Assembly (NCBI GenBank): GCA_030625885.1
Contig: DAOUPZ010000011.1
Span: 1-64,000 of the forward strand
Length of the DNA: 64,000 nt
Direction: 5' to 3'
DNA from: Clostridia bacterium
GTDB taxonomy: Bacteria > Bacillota > DAOUPZ01
A program made the position numbers and the translations under genes. Below the pieces are notes generated by a model, which saw nothing but the letters and a program-made list of their open reading frames with translations, ran no database searches and was not told where the DNA came from. Shown here piece after piece: positions 1 through 8,836 of this stretch (its first letter is position 1; every line of letters starts with the position of its first letter).

Positions 1-6
1 TTTTAA

Positions 7-1890
7 GTGTGCCCAGCATGGGCGTAAACTAGTCGGTGAAAGTCCGATACGGGGGTTGATAGTGCCAACCGTTAGCTTAAGACAAGGGTGTCCATCGTGA
101 GGTGGAATCTGAAGGAAGTCGGCGGCAAAACTCCGGTCTGAGGTACACGAACTACATTTGAGGCTTAACCTTGTGGATGAGATTGCTTAACAAATCGAAG
201 TCCGAAACTATCCGAAACAAGGAAAGTATATGTAGCAGATATATGGAGTGAAAGTTTACGTTCTTACCTGGGGAGGTCTCTTAAATATATCTATTCTAAA
301 TAGATAACCCATATAGTGATATATGATTGAATTAAGAGAAGTCAGCTGAAGCCATATTAGTCACTATGCTAAGTGATGAAGGGCTGAACGTTAAGTCAGT
401 AACTTAACTAATTATTTCGAGTTCTATGTGAAAATCACAGAAAAGTAAAGCTAAGGTGCGAAAGTAAAAGTTGGAAACTTGAGGATAGCATAATAGCGTG
501 TAGTATGGAACCGGCAAAGTTAGAAGGAGGAACTAGGATGGAAACAACACAAATCATGGAAAGTATTTTGAATCGAAACAACTTGAATGCAGCATACATT
601 CAAGTTAAAAGAAACAAGGGAAGTCATGGAGTCGATAATATGTCTATTCATGAAATGCTCCCATACTTAAAAGAAAACGGGCAAAATATTATCCAAAAGA
701 TACTGGAAGGATATTACAAACCTCAACCAGTAAGGCGAGTAGAAATACCTAAACCAAACGGAGGGAAACGACTGCTTGGAATACCAACAGTCATAGACCG
801 TCTAGTCCAACAAGCAATAGCACAGGTAATCAGTCCATATTTTGAAGAAATATTCTCTGAAAATAGTTACGGATTTAGAAAAGGTAAAAGCTGTCATGAT
901 GCCTTGTTAAAAGCGAAATCATATATTGAAGAAGGTTATGAATGGGTAGTAGATATAGACCTAGAGAAATTCTTTGATAGAGTCAATCACGATATGCTGA
1001 TGGCAAGAGTAGCACGAGTTATCAAAGATAAGAGAGTACTGAAACTAATAAGGAAATATCTAAACTCAGGTGTATTAATTAATGGAGTTATCGTAATAAA
1101 TGAAGAGGGTACGCCCCAAGGAGGTCCACTGAGTCCGCTGCTTTCAAATATAATGCTAGATGATTTAGACAAAGAACTAGAGAAACGAAACTTACGATTT
1201 GTCAGATATGCAGATGACTGTCAGATATATGTTAAGTCATCAAGAGCGGCAGAAAGGGTAATGGAAAGTGTATCCAATTTCATTGAGACAAAACTAAAGC
1301 TAAAAGTCAATCGTGAAAAGAGTGAAATAGGGAAACCATTCTGAAGGAAATTTCTTGGATATAGCTTTTACAAAAGAAAAGGCATCAAATTCAGAGTTCA
1401 TCCAAAATCAGTAAAGCGCCTTAAAGATAAAATTCGTAAACTAACAAATAGAAATTGGTCAGTTAGTATGGAATATCGATTACTAAAGATTAAACAACTA
1501 ATCCAAGGATGGATACAATATTTCAAATTAGCTGAAATGAAGCAACTAATGACGGAAATAGATAAATGGACTAGAAGGAGATTACGTGCAGTACGTTGGA
1601 AAGAATGGAAGAAAATATCCACAAAGCACAAGAATCTAGTAAAGTTAGGTATTAACAAATATAAAGCATGGGAATACGCAAATAGTAGAAAGAAATACTG
1701 GCGTATATCTTTATCGTGGATATTAACAATAACCTTGACTAATCAATACTGGACTAATCAAGGTTATTTAGGATTTCTAAATTACTATAATGTTGTTAAA
1801 TCCAGTACTTAACGAACCGCCGTATACCGAACGGTACATACGGTGGTCTGAGAGGTCGGGGAAATTTATAAATTTTCCCTCCTACTCGAT
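7..1890 (+). mobile_element. Group II intron, apparently full length, with damaged maturase
   Basis: A GTGTG 5' end at 7 is followed by the GTGAAAGTCCG-rich structured region typical of group II intron domain I. The maturase ORF sits in the usual domain IV position. A domain V-like hairpin (about 1814-1850, GAACCGCCG pairing with CGGTGGT) and a domain VI-like stem ending ...CTACTCGAT close the element at about 1890. Only six bases of 5' exon are in the window, so the insertion target cannot be judged. The downstream exon begins with a terminator-like hairpin. The intron subclass was not determined; the protein lacks an HNH endonuclease domain. Boundaries are inferred from end consensus and could be off by a few bases. 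Confidence 0.88.
538..1812 (+). pseudogene. ltrA: Group II intron reverse transcriptase/maturase, interrupted by in-frame TGA
   Basis: Reverse transcriptase/maturase of the LtrA family, which helps its intron RNA splice and retrohome. The start is ATG 538, with AGAAGGAGG just upstream; the earlier in-frame ATG at 505 has no such site. The RT core is complete, with VRYADD as the active site (1200-1220) and the GTPQGGPLSP motif. At 1342-1344 a TGA interrupts the frame, exactly before RKFLGY. The same frame then continues to 1812 through the maturase (X) domain, giving about 424 codons in all, a normal length without an endonuclease domain. A single substitution from TGG or CGA would explain it. 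The split protein would lose domain X, so the intron is probably immobile unless complemented or read through. Confidence 0.85.
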
Positions 1891-1913
1891 ACTGTACCCT
1901 AAAAAATAAACAG

Positions 1914-1941
1914 AACTGACACTTCACATAGCGTCAGTTTT
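1914..1941 (+). terminator. Probable intrinsic terminator in the 3' exon of the intron
   Basis: AACTGAC and GTCAGTT form a perfect 7-bp stem around a 12-nt loop, followed by TTTTAT. It lies just after the predicted intron end. Group IIC-type introns often insert beside terminators, but here the hairpin is downstream of the element, so this is only suggestive. From here to 2124 no other feature was recognised. Confidence 0.5.
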
Positions 1942-2124
1942 ATAATATATTTTAGTTGTGATATATCAAAAAATATATATCAAAGGGATGGGGATACCGT
2001 AAGCGGCAAAATAGCTTTTCTGTGACAATGGCTATTAATGTGATGAAGATTGGATCAGGGAGGGCGCTTTCCAGCTATACCATCTCATAAAACTGGGTAG
2101 TAAAAGAAAGGGATGATATTTTAT

Positions 2125-2670
2125 ATGGAAGTCATGTATATGGTGATACCGCTTTTGGTGTTTGCTTCTATGTTTATCACAGGCTGCGAAAAGAATCAAG
2201 AAATGGAATTAGTTGATGATCTTTCTAAATATCATTCATGGGTTGTTGATTACTTTAACTCAACTATGGACGAATGTGGAAATATTAAACTTTTAAACAT
2301 ATCTATCGAAAATAGTAAAAAAAATCGTTCAAAGTATGTAGGGTATTATACAGATACCAATAAATATAAGATTAGAGAAAACAAGATTTTTAGAGAAGAG
2401 AAGATTACAGTTGGAAAAGATACTTTATTATTAAGTAAAGTTTTAGAAATGCATGGTATATGTAACGATTATATGAAAAAACATTTGAATTTTAAACAAT
2501 ACAGCATTAAAAGTATTAGAACCAGTCCAACACATTATACGTTTTTTTCAAATGAGCGTATTTATAAAATAATGGAAGATAAAAAGATAAAGAAATATCA
2601 TTCTAACGAATTTAATGGATATGTGATGGTTGCCTATGCGGAAGATGAAGTATATCATTTTTGTTTTTAA
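2125..2670 (+). CDS. Predicted lipoprotein of unknown function
   Basis: About 181 residues with an N-terminal hydrophobic segment ending in ITGC, a good lipobox, so the protein is probably anchored to the outer face of the membrane. The rest is charged and rich in Lys, Tyr and Asn, with no domain I recognise. ATG 2125 is preferred because AAAGAAAGGG lies about 12 bases upstream; ATG 2113 is in frame but abuts that site. It is followed directly by the first copy of the hairpin repeat family, which could serve as its terminator. The locus contains several other lipoproteins, and a role in surface interaction is possible but unproven. Confidence 0.7.
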   Translation: MEVMYMVIPLLVFASMFITGCEKNQEMELVDDLSKYHSWVVDYFNSTMDECGNIKLLNISIENSKKNRSKYVGYYTDTNKYKIRENKIFREEKITVGKDTLLLSKVLEMHGICNDYMKKHLNFKQYSIKSIRTSPTHYTFFSNERIYKIMEDKKIKKYHSNEFNGYVMVAYAEDEVYHFCF

Positions 2671-2702
2671 AGAGCAAGCTGAGAATCGTCTCGGCTTGCT
2701 TT
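2671..2702 (+). repeat. Hairpin repeat R1 (GCAAGCCGAGAACCGTC family)
   Basis: AGCAAGCTGAGA pairs with TCTCGGCTTGCT around the loop ATCG. It is one of about eleven copies between 2.6 and 23.3 kb. It follows a stop codon and ends in a short T run, so it may terminate transcription. Confidence 0.75.
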
Positions 2703-2758
2703 ATTTATAAATTAAGGAGGTTTTTATCATTATTTGTTTAAATAATTATTAATGAGTA

Positions 2759-2793
2759 AAGCGCAAGTCAAGAACCGTCCTGGCTTGCTTTTT
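2759..2793 (+). repeat. Hairpin repeat R2
   Basis: Same family with some stem mismatches (GCAAGTCAAGAACCGTCCT then GGCTTGC). The conserved GAACCGTC loop is intact and five Ts follow. It lies just before the ribosome binding site of the next lipoprotein gene. Confidence 0.7.
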
Positions 2794-2815
2794 AAAACGA
2801 AGGGGGAATCGTGGG

Positions 2816-3817
2816 ATGAAAAAAGTTTTAGCTTTAGTTTTGATTTTGTTATTAATGACAGCCGCAATGGTGGGTTGTTCCCAAAAAGCAGCGACGCAAA
2901 AGTCGGAAGAAGAACTTAGGGCAGAAGTAAAAGCAGAGTTAGAAGCAGAACAGAAAAATAAAATGACAAACAATGAAATGAATCAAGATGCTTTGATTGA
3001 ATCAAGTTATAACTATTATAAGTTTAAAGCCGATACAAAGGTTTATTTTGATATTGACGGGGATGGGACTAATGAAGAAATAACATATGATACCGGTAAT
3101 GGCTCGTATGATGATGGCAAGCTGATGGTTGCTGGATATCAACCCATAGATATTATGTTAGGTGGAGAAATGGCCTCTGATTCATTTAATATTATTCATT
3201 TTTCTGATAAGTATGGAACCAAAATGAATATGATTGGGATTTTTGATTCGGGACCTAGCGCAGATCCAATGACGACATTTTACAGCATTATTGAAAATGA
3301 AGGCAAAAAATCACTGGCTAATGTCGGAAAAGTGAATGCCATGATTGTCGATGTGTCAGATTATCGTGATCCGTACAATATTTCATTTGATTTTTCAGGC
3401 GATCCTTATAGGTATTTTTCCGAAGGGATGGTTGATGACTTTTATCAAAAAGCATTCTTGAAAGAAGGGGAAGGCATCGAAGCGCCCGTTTTCCTTACTA
3501 CGATTCCGCAAACATGGTTTGGGAGAGGTCTCTTCACCTATGATGTAAACGCTTGTTCATTAATTGATGATAATGAAAAATATGAAGTAGACTATGTGAC
3601 GTATGCGGTCTTGAAGGTTGTAAAAGATGTGAAGGTATATGGTGATAAACAAAGGAATAGTGACCATTATACCCTAAAGGCGGGTCAAAACATCTTATTA
3701 TATGCTGCTGATAATCAAGAATGGATCTTCATTGAAGCAGAGGATGAGACAAGAGGCTGGGTTCATGTTGATGACGTGATACGTGATAATTTTGAAGGAT
3801 TCGTCCTTTTTGGTTAA
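2816..3817 (+). CDS. Predicted lipoprotein with C-terminal SH3-like domain
   Basis: 333 residues. Residues 1-21 form a lipoprotein signal ending MVGC. A Glu/Lys/Ala-rich, probably coiled-coil linker follows (about 24-50), then a segment containing DIDGDGTNEE, which resembles the calcium-binding loops of FG-GAP/EF-hand-like repeats. The last 65 residues (VKVYGDKQ... to GWVHVDDV) look like a bacterial SH3 domain, a fold often used for peptide or cell-wall binding. AAGGGGG lies upstream of the ATG. Hairpin repeats flank the gene on both sides. The exported location is well supported; the function is not known. Confidence 0.8.
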   Translation: MKKVLALVLILLLMTAAMVGCSQKAATQKSEEELRAEVKAELEAEQKNKMTNNEMNQDALIESSYNYYKFKADTKVYFDIDGDGTNEEITYDTGNGSYDDGKLMVAGYQPIDIMLGGEMASDSFNIIHFSDKYGTKMNMIGIFDSGPSADPMTTFYSIIENEGKKSLANVGKVNAMIVDVSDYRDPYNISFDFSGDPYRYFSEGMVDDFYQKAFLKEGEGIEAPVFLTTIPQTWFGRGLFTYDVNACSLIDDNEKYEVDYVTYAVLKVVKDVKVYGDKQRNSDHYTLKAGQNILLYAADNQEWIFIEAEDETRGWVHVDDVIRDNFEGFVLFG

Positions 3818-3823
3818 GAGATG

Positions 3824-3857
3824 AAAAGCAAACTGAGAACCGTCCCGGCTTGCTTAA
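3824..3857 (+). repeat. Hairpin repeat R3
   Basis: AAGCAAACTGAGAACCGTCCC pairs with CGGCTTGCTT. Its right end runs directly into AAAGGAGGTGAG, the ribosome binding site of the short double-glycine peptide at 3875. Confidence 0.75.
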
Positions 3858-3874
3858 AGGAGGTGAGAATCGAT

Positions 3875-4000
3875 ATGACTGAAAAAACTAAAGATGATGC
3901 CTCAACCAAAGCCGAAGAATTAAATGAAGAATTAAATGAAGAAGAATTAGAAAAAGTAGCAGGAGGTAATTACCAAGCTGTTCCTACTGCGCCCTGTTAG
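3875..4000 (+). CDS. Short double-glycine peptide, candidate RiPP precursor
   Basis: A 41-residue ORF with a very strong ribosome binding site (AAAGGAGGTGAG, 8 bases before ATG). The N-terminal 29 residues are highly charged, with a repeated EELNEELNEEEL stretch. They end in LEKVAGG, a double-glycine processing site as in bacteriocin and Nif11 leaders. Cleavage would release NYQAVPTAPC, a 10-residue peptide with one Cys and two Pro. The end of the leader resembles LEQVTGG in the peptide at 12101 and LDAIAGG in the Nif11 precursor at 8469-8726. A radical SAM maturase and an exported protease lie downstream. The ORF and motif are seen directly; modification and export are inferred. Confidence 0.68.
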   Translation: MTEKTKDDASTKAEELNEELNEEELEKVAGGNYQAVPTAPC

Positions 4001-4028
4001 TATCGTTTGTGTTATTACTAATTTTTCT

Positions 4029-4082
4029 GTTAAAAAGGATCAGGTTTTGCTTTTCAAAAAGTAAAGCCTGATTCTTTTTAAC
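4029..4082 (+). terminator. Large terminator hairpin after the short peptide gene
   Basis: GTTAAAAAG...ATCAGG pairs with CCTGAT...CTTTTTAAC in a long, mostly complementary hairpin with T runs in the stem. It is the likely end of the short-peptide transcript. The 4083-4307 stretch is AT-rich; I see no gene in it. Confidence 0.7.
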
Positions 4083-4307
4083 AGGAAATAGGAAAAATAG
4101 GTTGAATTATAAATTAAATATTTCTTTATAGATTTCCAAGCTGATCACTTAAATTATAGATTCCTTAATCTTTTATTTCCAACTAACCAACTGCCCCCCT
4201 GATATTAAACTCTATGAAAAATATTTAATACGTTCTCAATAATAATTTTAATTTTGACATTGGATATCTATATGAATAATTTACAAAATAAGATATGGAG
4301 GGTTACT

Positions 4308-6941
4308 ATGCAAAGAAAGCATTTCATTAAAGTATTACGAGTGCTGTCCATGGTATCGGTATTGATGTTAATCGGCTGTTTTAGTGTGGCATCAGCGGGC
4401 GATCTGCCATTGAAACAAGCACCTTTGAGTTCGACTTTTGTGGATTATATGAAAACAATAGAAGGAAAGTATCAATCATTATCCTTGATGGAAGATGATA
4501 GGTATCAGGAAGGATATATTCCGGCACCCGTTATCATTACACCACGGACTTATCTTGGGAAGGTAAGTGCGCAAGCTGCTTTGCCGGAATACTATGATTT
4601 GCGGGCAGAGAAAAGAGTATCCCCCATTAAAGATCAGCAGAGAAGGGCTTCCTGTTGGGCGTTTAGTGCTTATGCTGCTATTGAATCCGTATTATTGCCG
4701 ACTGAAGCTTTGGATTTTTCCGAATTGAATATGGTTAATAATCATGGGTTTGATCGGAAAGAACGCGGTAATGAATGGATGAGTATGGCTTATCTGACCA
4801 GATGGGAAGGACCTGTTTTAGAAACGGATGATCCTTATAATAACGGTCTGAATTTCTATTCCCCTTTTAATTTAAAAACTCAGAAGCATGTGCAGGATAT
4901 TTTGATTTTACCGGAAAAAAATCAGCAGGCCATAAAAGAAGCCATCATGCAGTATGGTGCTGTTGCAACAGCGATCCATGGGATTGACTATGATTATTAT
5001 AATGAAGATACACATGCCTATTATTATGACGGGGAAGAAATGATTGATCATATGGTTAATATTGTGGGGTGGGATGATCATTTCCCAAAACAGTATTTTA
5101 AACAAGCGCCCGAACGAGATGGGGCTTGGATTTGCCGTAACAGCTGGGGTGATGAATGGGGAGAAGAGGGTTATTTCTATATTTCCTATGAAGATTATTA
5201 TATCAGCGGCAATGGTTTTAATACGATTTATGGCAATAACGTTGTTGCTTACCCTTCTATGGAAAATACGGATAACTATGATCATATTTATCAGTATGAT
5301 CCACTGGGCTGTACGAAAAGGTACGGGTTTGGGGGGGAGACAGCCTGGTTTTCCAATGTTTTTTGTGCAGAGTATGATGATGAAACCTTGGATGCTGTAA
5401 GCTTTTATACACTTGGCTACGATTCGGAATATGAAATTTATGTCAATAGCGACTTTGAAATAGAAGATGAATTTGAACAGATGAAGAAAGTGGCCAGTGG
5501 CACCATAGAGATGGCAGGGTATCATACGGTTCCATTGACCGAACCGATTTCGCTGCTCAAAGGTAATGATTTTGCTGTTACTGTTAAGATTATGACGCCG
5601 GGAACGGCATATCCGGTGGCGTTTGAAGCACCAATCGCCTCCATTGGGGATGAGAATGAAACGTTTTATTCCAGTGCTGCCCGTGCGAACAGCGGGGAAA
5701 GTTATATCAGTTCTGATGGTCGTGCGTGGCAGGATGTGGCGCAATTATTTCCCAATGAAAATGTCTGTTTGAAAGCATTTACCAGCAGTAGTGATATCGC
5801 AGCTAATGACAGCAAAGCAGATGAGTACTATCAACAGGGCAGAACGCTGTACAGTCAAGGGCATTATGATACCGCAATGGCTGCTTTTGACCAGGCGTTG
5901 AACCTGAATCCTGCGGAAGCCATGTATTATTTCTATAAAGGGGAATGTTTGTATCGATTGAGTGATACTGAGGCTGCGTTTACTTGTTATGATCAGGCGA
6001 TTGTCGTTGATGAAGCGCATAGGGAAATGTTTTACCGTATTAAAGGCGATCATTTATATGAATTAAAGCGTTATGAAGAAGCTTTGGCGGATTACAATCA
6101 AGTGCTGACATTGAAAGGGGAAAGTGCAGCCGGTTGGCTGGGTAAAGCAAATTGTTGTTATATGCTGGCGCGTTACGAAGAAGCTGTTACCGCTTATCAG
6201 AAGCTGATTGCAATGCGATATATGGATTATACATGCTTTAAGAAATTAGCGAATGTTTTAAAGCAGTTGGGGCGTTATGAAGAAGCGGCTACATGCTATG
6301 ATAAAGCGCTTGAAATAAATCCCTGGTATGTGAGTTGCTATTTACCTAAAAGTGATTGTCTGTTGCAGCTGGGAAGATATGAAGATGCACTGGCAGCCGT
6401 AGATGAAGGACTTGCAATATGTAAAGAATTGATTGAAGCGGGTTGGGAAGAAGAGATTAAAAAATTTGCTGCTCCTTTATATAGAAGCAAAGGATTGGTG
6501 CTTAGTGAACTGGGGCGTGAAGGCGAGGCTTTACAAGCAGTAAATGAGTCGATCGGTATTGATTCTGATGATGCGGAAACCATAGCTGTTCGTGAGATAA
6601 TAAATGATACGCTGGAGACCAAATATCATTTATTATCTGATCAGGCACCCATAGTGGTTGCATCGGATAAAGAATTTATGATCTGTTTTAATCAAAGGAT
6701 TGATTTCGCAAAGCTGGATCCGGAGGAAATTTTTATAGTTGATGAGAATAACCGACTAGTTGATGTGGAATGTATGTCCTGTGATACAGGGAAAGCGATT
6801 AAAGTCATACCTGTAAGCAATTATGCCAGTGGAAAAGCATATACATTATTTATTAATTGTCATATTCAATCTTTAGATGGAACGAATTTAGAACAAGCGG
6901 TGCGTCAATCATTTGTTGTAGTAGATGAGCCGCTGTCTTGA
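4308..6941 (+). CDS. Exported papain-family (C1A) cysteine protease with TPR and Ig-like C-terminal regions
   Basis: 877 residues from ATG 4308, which has TGGAGGG seven bases upstream; the longer TTG-initiated frame at 4254 lacks a site. An N-terminal signal ends near LIGC/ASA. The C1 catalytic domain (about 90-330) carries the papain residues: Cys116 in ASCWAFSA, His248 in DHMVNIVGW and Asn278 in RNSWGDEWGE, so it should be active. A beta-rich region follows, then at least six TPRs (about 500-760). The last 110 residues look like an SbsA/Big-type Ig-like domain and closely resemble the end of the TPR protein at 10993. Between a double-glycine peptide and a radical SAM maturase, it is a candidate for maturing or releasing exported peptides. 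That role is inferred. Confidence 0.87.
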   Translation: MQRKHFIKVLRVLSMVSVLMLIGCFSVASAGDLPLKQAPLSSTFVDYMKTIEGKYQSLSLMEDDRYQEGYIPAPVIITPRTYLGKVSAQAALPEYYDLRAEKRVSPIKDQQRRASCWAFSAYAAIESVLLPTEALDFSELNMVNNHGFDRKERGNEWMSMAYLTRWEGPVLETDDPYNNGLNFYSPFNLKTQKHVQDILILPEKNQQAIKEAIMQYGAVATAIHGIDYDYYNEDTHAYYYDGEEMIDHMVNIVGWDDHFPKQYFKQAPERDGAWICRNSWGDEWGEEGYFYISYEDYYISGNGFNTIYGNNVVAYPSMENTDNYDHIYQYDPLGCTKRYGFGGETAWFSNVFCAEYDDETLDAVSFYTLGYDSEYEIYVNSDFEIEDEFEQMKKVASGTIEMAGYHTVPLTEPISLLKGNDFAVTVKIMTPGTAYPVAFEAPIASIGDENETFYSSAARANSGESYISSDGRAWQDVAQLFPNENVCLKAFTSSSDIAANDSKADEYYQQGRTLYSQGHYDTAMAAFDQALNLNPAEAMYYFYKGECLYRLSDTEAAFTCYDQAIVVDEAHREMFYRIKGDHLYELKRYEEALADYNQVLTLKGESAAGWLGKANCCYMLARYEEAVTAYQKLIAMRYMDYTCFKKLANVLKQLGRYEEAATCYDKALEINPWYVSCYLPKSDCLLQLGRYEDALAAVDEGLAICKELIEAGWEEEIKKFAAPLYRSKGLVLSELGREGEALQAVNESIGIDSDDAETIAVREIINDTLETKYHLLSDQAPIVVASDKEFMICFNQRIDFAKLDPEEIFIVDENNRLVDVECMSCDTGKAIKVIPVSNYASGKAYTLFINCHIQSLDGTNLEQAVRQSFVVVDEPLS

Positions 6942-6943
6942 AG

Positions 6944-6976
6944 AAAAGCAAGCCGAGAACCGTCCCCGCTTGCTTG
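6944..6976 (+). repeat. Hairpin repeat R4
   Basis: AAGCAAGCCGAGAACCGTC then CCCGCTTGCTT. It sits in the 53-base gap between the protease and the radical SAM gene and is not followed by a T run, so it may act as a processing or attenuation site rather than a full terminator. Confidence 0.72.
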
Positions 6977-6994
6977 AGGAGGATGAAATAGAGT

Positions 6995-8332
6995 ATGGAG
7001 CAAAAAATCATAAAGCCGTATCACCTGTTTAATCATCAAGGCAGCTGGTATGCTATCAATGTTCAAGAGATGTCTGCTGCCATCATAGATGATGCAACGG
7101 CCGGGATGCTTGAAACCATTAACACTGAACAGCCCGTTCGCATAGAGTCCCATACGGAAGAGCAGCTCAAAGAATTCATTCCTGTTGTAAATATGAGCCT
7201 TTTTTTGACCCAGTCGTGCAATCTAAGGTGTGTTTACTGCTATGGAGACGGGGGGAAATATGGCGATGGCGGTAACATGGAAGAGAAAACAGCCTTTCAA
7301 GCTGTTGATTGGTTGGTGGAGCAATCAGGGAAAATCAAAAAGCTGCACATTGGTTTTTTTGGCGGGGAACCTTTTCTGAACTTCTCCCTGATGAAAGCAG
7401 TTGTCGAATACGCCGAAAAAAGAGTTCAAGAGGTGGGGAAGCAAGTTGATTTCAATGTTACCACCAATGGTACGCTGTTGGATGACCACAAAATCGCCTT
7501 TATAAAAGAACACCAGATATCGGTGATGATCAGTTTTGACGGCCCTAAGGAGATACAGGATGCGCAGCGTCCTTATGCAAATGGTGAAGGGACATATGAT
7601 GATACAGTACCTAAAATAAAAAAACTACTTGCCGTATTACCGGAAACGCCTGTTAATGCGGTTATTGTTGGCAATACGGATTGTCAGTTGGTAAAAGTGG
7701 GTTTGCAAGACATTGGTTTTACGCAAATATCCATTGTGCCGGCTTCTGAATCACTGTTTAACGGTGAAATAGATCAGGCAAAGTTATCACGAGATATCCG
7801 GGTTTTACTTCAGGCGTTGGAGCAAGAGGCGGAAGCATGGATCGACCTGATCAAAAGCAGGAATTGTGCGGCTTTAAAGTGCCTTATGGTAAAGAGTGGA
7901 CTCTATGAGGGGCTGATTGCCTTACTTCATAATATCAAAAGATATTATGGTTGTGATGCGGGGCGGGGACTGGTCGGTGTGTCCTGTACGGGTGATGTCT
8001 ATTTGTGTCATCGTTTCGTGGGTCAGGATGCGTATAAATTGGGAAGTGTCTTTGAAAAAGACTTGAATCGGGAAAAGTATCAAGAAAGCCCTGCAACAAC
8101 CACTGGGGTGTGTGCTGCTTGTTTTGCCAGGTATTATTGTGCGGGTGGATGCAAGCACGATAATGTGTGTTCCAGCGGGTCGATAACAACGCCGGCGGAA
8201 GATATGTGCCGGTTGAGATGCCGCCAGCTTGAGCTTGCGGCAACCGTTGTTGGCAGGCTTGGTCCTGATGACCGCGCTTTTCTTGTTGAACAGCAAATCT
8301 TTCCGCCCAAGCCGTGTCCGCTTGATTTTTAG
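6995..8332 (+). CDS. Radical SAM/SPASM peptide maturase
   Basis: 445 residues. The first 65 residues may form a peptide-recognition (PqqD/RRE-like) segment, which I infer from position. The radical SAM cluster motif CNLRCVYC is at Cys75, Cys79 and Cys82, followed by GGEP and the other core strands. The C-terminal third is Cys-rich (YGCDAG, CTGDVYLCH, CAACFARYYCAGGC, MCRLRC), as in SPASM/twitch domains that bind auxiliary Fe-S clusters. Such enzymes install thioether, C-C or epimerised centres on ribosomal peptides. A Nif11 precursor lies convergently just downstream, so this probably belongs to the Nif11-associated maturases. ATG follows TTGAGGAGGATG. The exact chemistry cannot be read from sequence. 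Confidence 0.9.
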   Translation: MEQKIIKPYHLFNHQGSWYAINVQEMSAAIIDDATAGMLETINTEQPVRIESHTEEQLKEFIPVVNMSLFLTQSCNLRCVYCYGDGGKYGDGGNMEEKTAFQAVDWLVEQSGKIKKLHIGFFGGEPFLNFSLMKAVVEYAEKRVQEVGKQVDFNVTTNGTLLDDHKIAFIKEHQISVMISFDGPKEIQDAQRPYANGEGTYDDTVPKIKKLLAVLPETPVNAVIVGNTDCQLVKVGLQDIGFTQISIVPASESLFNGEIDQAKLSRDIRVLLQALEQEAEAWIDLIKSRNCAALKCLMVKSGLYEGLIALLHNIKRYYGCDAGRGLVGVSCTGDVYLCHRFVGQDAYKLGSVFEKDLNREKYQESPATTTGVCAACFARYYCAGGCKHDNVCSSGSITTPAEDMCRLRCRQLELAATVVGRLGPDDRAFLVEQQIFPPKPCPLDF

Positions 8333-8420
8333 TTATCAGTTATCAGCTTAAAGGAAAAGACAAGAAGATTATATTAAAGCTAAAGAAATAAAAAACATTC
8401 ATTACAAATCGTATAGACTA

Positions 8421-8453
8421 TTAACCCAACCATTCTCAGAACGGTTGGGTTAA
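8421..8453. terminator. Bidirectional terminator between convergent maturase and Nif11 genes
   Basis: TTAACCCAACC and GGTTGGGTTAA form a perfect 11-bp stem with an 11-nt loop, and A/T tracts lie on both sides. It is placed to end both convergent transcripts. Confidence 0.8.
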
Positions 8454-8468
8454 ATTTGTACTATTTAT

Positions 8469-8726
8469 TTATCGGGGCTGATATTGTGGATTAAGTATCC
8501 CGCCAACTGTATTGCAGGGTTTGTTAGCGCCGCCTGCAATGGCATCCAGATCCGTGTCGCTCAGTTCCTCATTTACAGTTTTGATCTCCGTGGGTGTAAA
8601 ATCAAAACCTGCTGTTTTCACAAACGTCATGCGTGCTTCTGCATCCTTGCATTCTGTAACGGCTTTAGCAAAATCCTCATCCGTCTTCATTCTTTCGACA
8701 AATAACTTTGCAGATTCAATACTCAT
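8469..8726 (-). CDS. Nif11-like RiPP precursor peptide
   Basis: 85 residues, read on the minus strand from ATG 8726 after a good GGAGG site. The leader is a clear Nif11 domain: MSIESAKLFVERMKTDEDF, then FVKTAGFDFTPTEI, then ELSDTDLDAIAGG. Cleavage after the double glycine would free a 19-residue core starting ANKPC and ending PQYQPR. The core has one Cys, an internal Gly-Gly and two Pro. Nif11 leaders direct precursors to modifying enzymes; the convergent radical SAM/SPASM gene is the obvious partner. No LanM-type enzyme or transporter is in the window. Identification of the leader is firm; the final product is unknown. Confidence 0.9.
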   Translation of the reverse strand: MSIESAKLFVERMKTDEDFAKAVTECKDAEARMTFVKTAGFDFTPTEIKTVNEELSDTDLDAIAGGANKPCNTVGGILNPQYQPR

Positions 8727-8780
8727 AGATAGACCGCCTCCTGCTTTGATTTTAATAAAGAATAATTAAATTATAGCATA

Positions 8781-8816
8781 AAAAAGCAAGCCGAGAACCG
8801 TCCCGGCTTGTTTTTT
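8781..8816 (+). repeat. Hairpin repeat R5
   Basis: AAAAAGCAAGCCGAGA pairs with TCCCGGCTTGTTTTTT. It lies between the Nif11 start and the MarR promoter. T runs occur on both strands, so it may terminate in either direction. Confidence 0.78.
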
Positions 8817-8836
8817 CATATCATAAGTTATATACT
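8809..8836 (+). promoter_or_regulatory. Candidate promoter of the MarR gene
   Basis: TTGTTT (8809-8814), a 16-base spacer, then TATACT (8831-8836). The expected start of transcription falls inside the left arm of the palindrome at 8835-8872. The -35 box overlaps the end of hairpin repeat R5. Confidence 0.5.

Noticed and set aside
1342-1344. TGA in the intron maturase as a selenocysteine codon
   Set aside because: The position precedes RKFLGY, where homologs have Trp or a basic residue, not Cys, and no suitable hairpin follows. A nonsense mutation is simpler.
2000-2112. Possible riboswitch in the leader of the first lipoprotein
   Set aside because: Some GGGATGGGGATACCG-like sequence is present, but no known riboswitch core or convincing fold was recognised.
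4908-5744. Long minus-strand ORF inside the protease gene
   Set aside because: It lies wholly opposite a well-supported protease with intact motifs; it is His/Ile-rich with no ribosome binding site, typical of a shadow frame.
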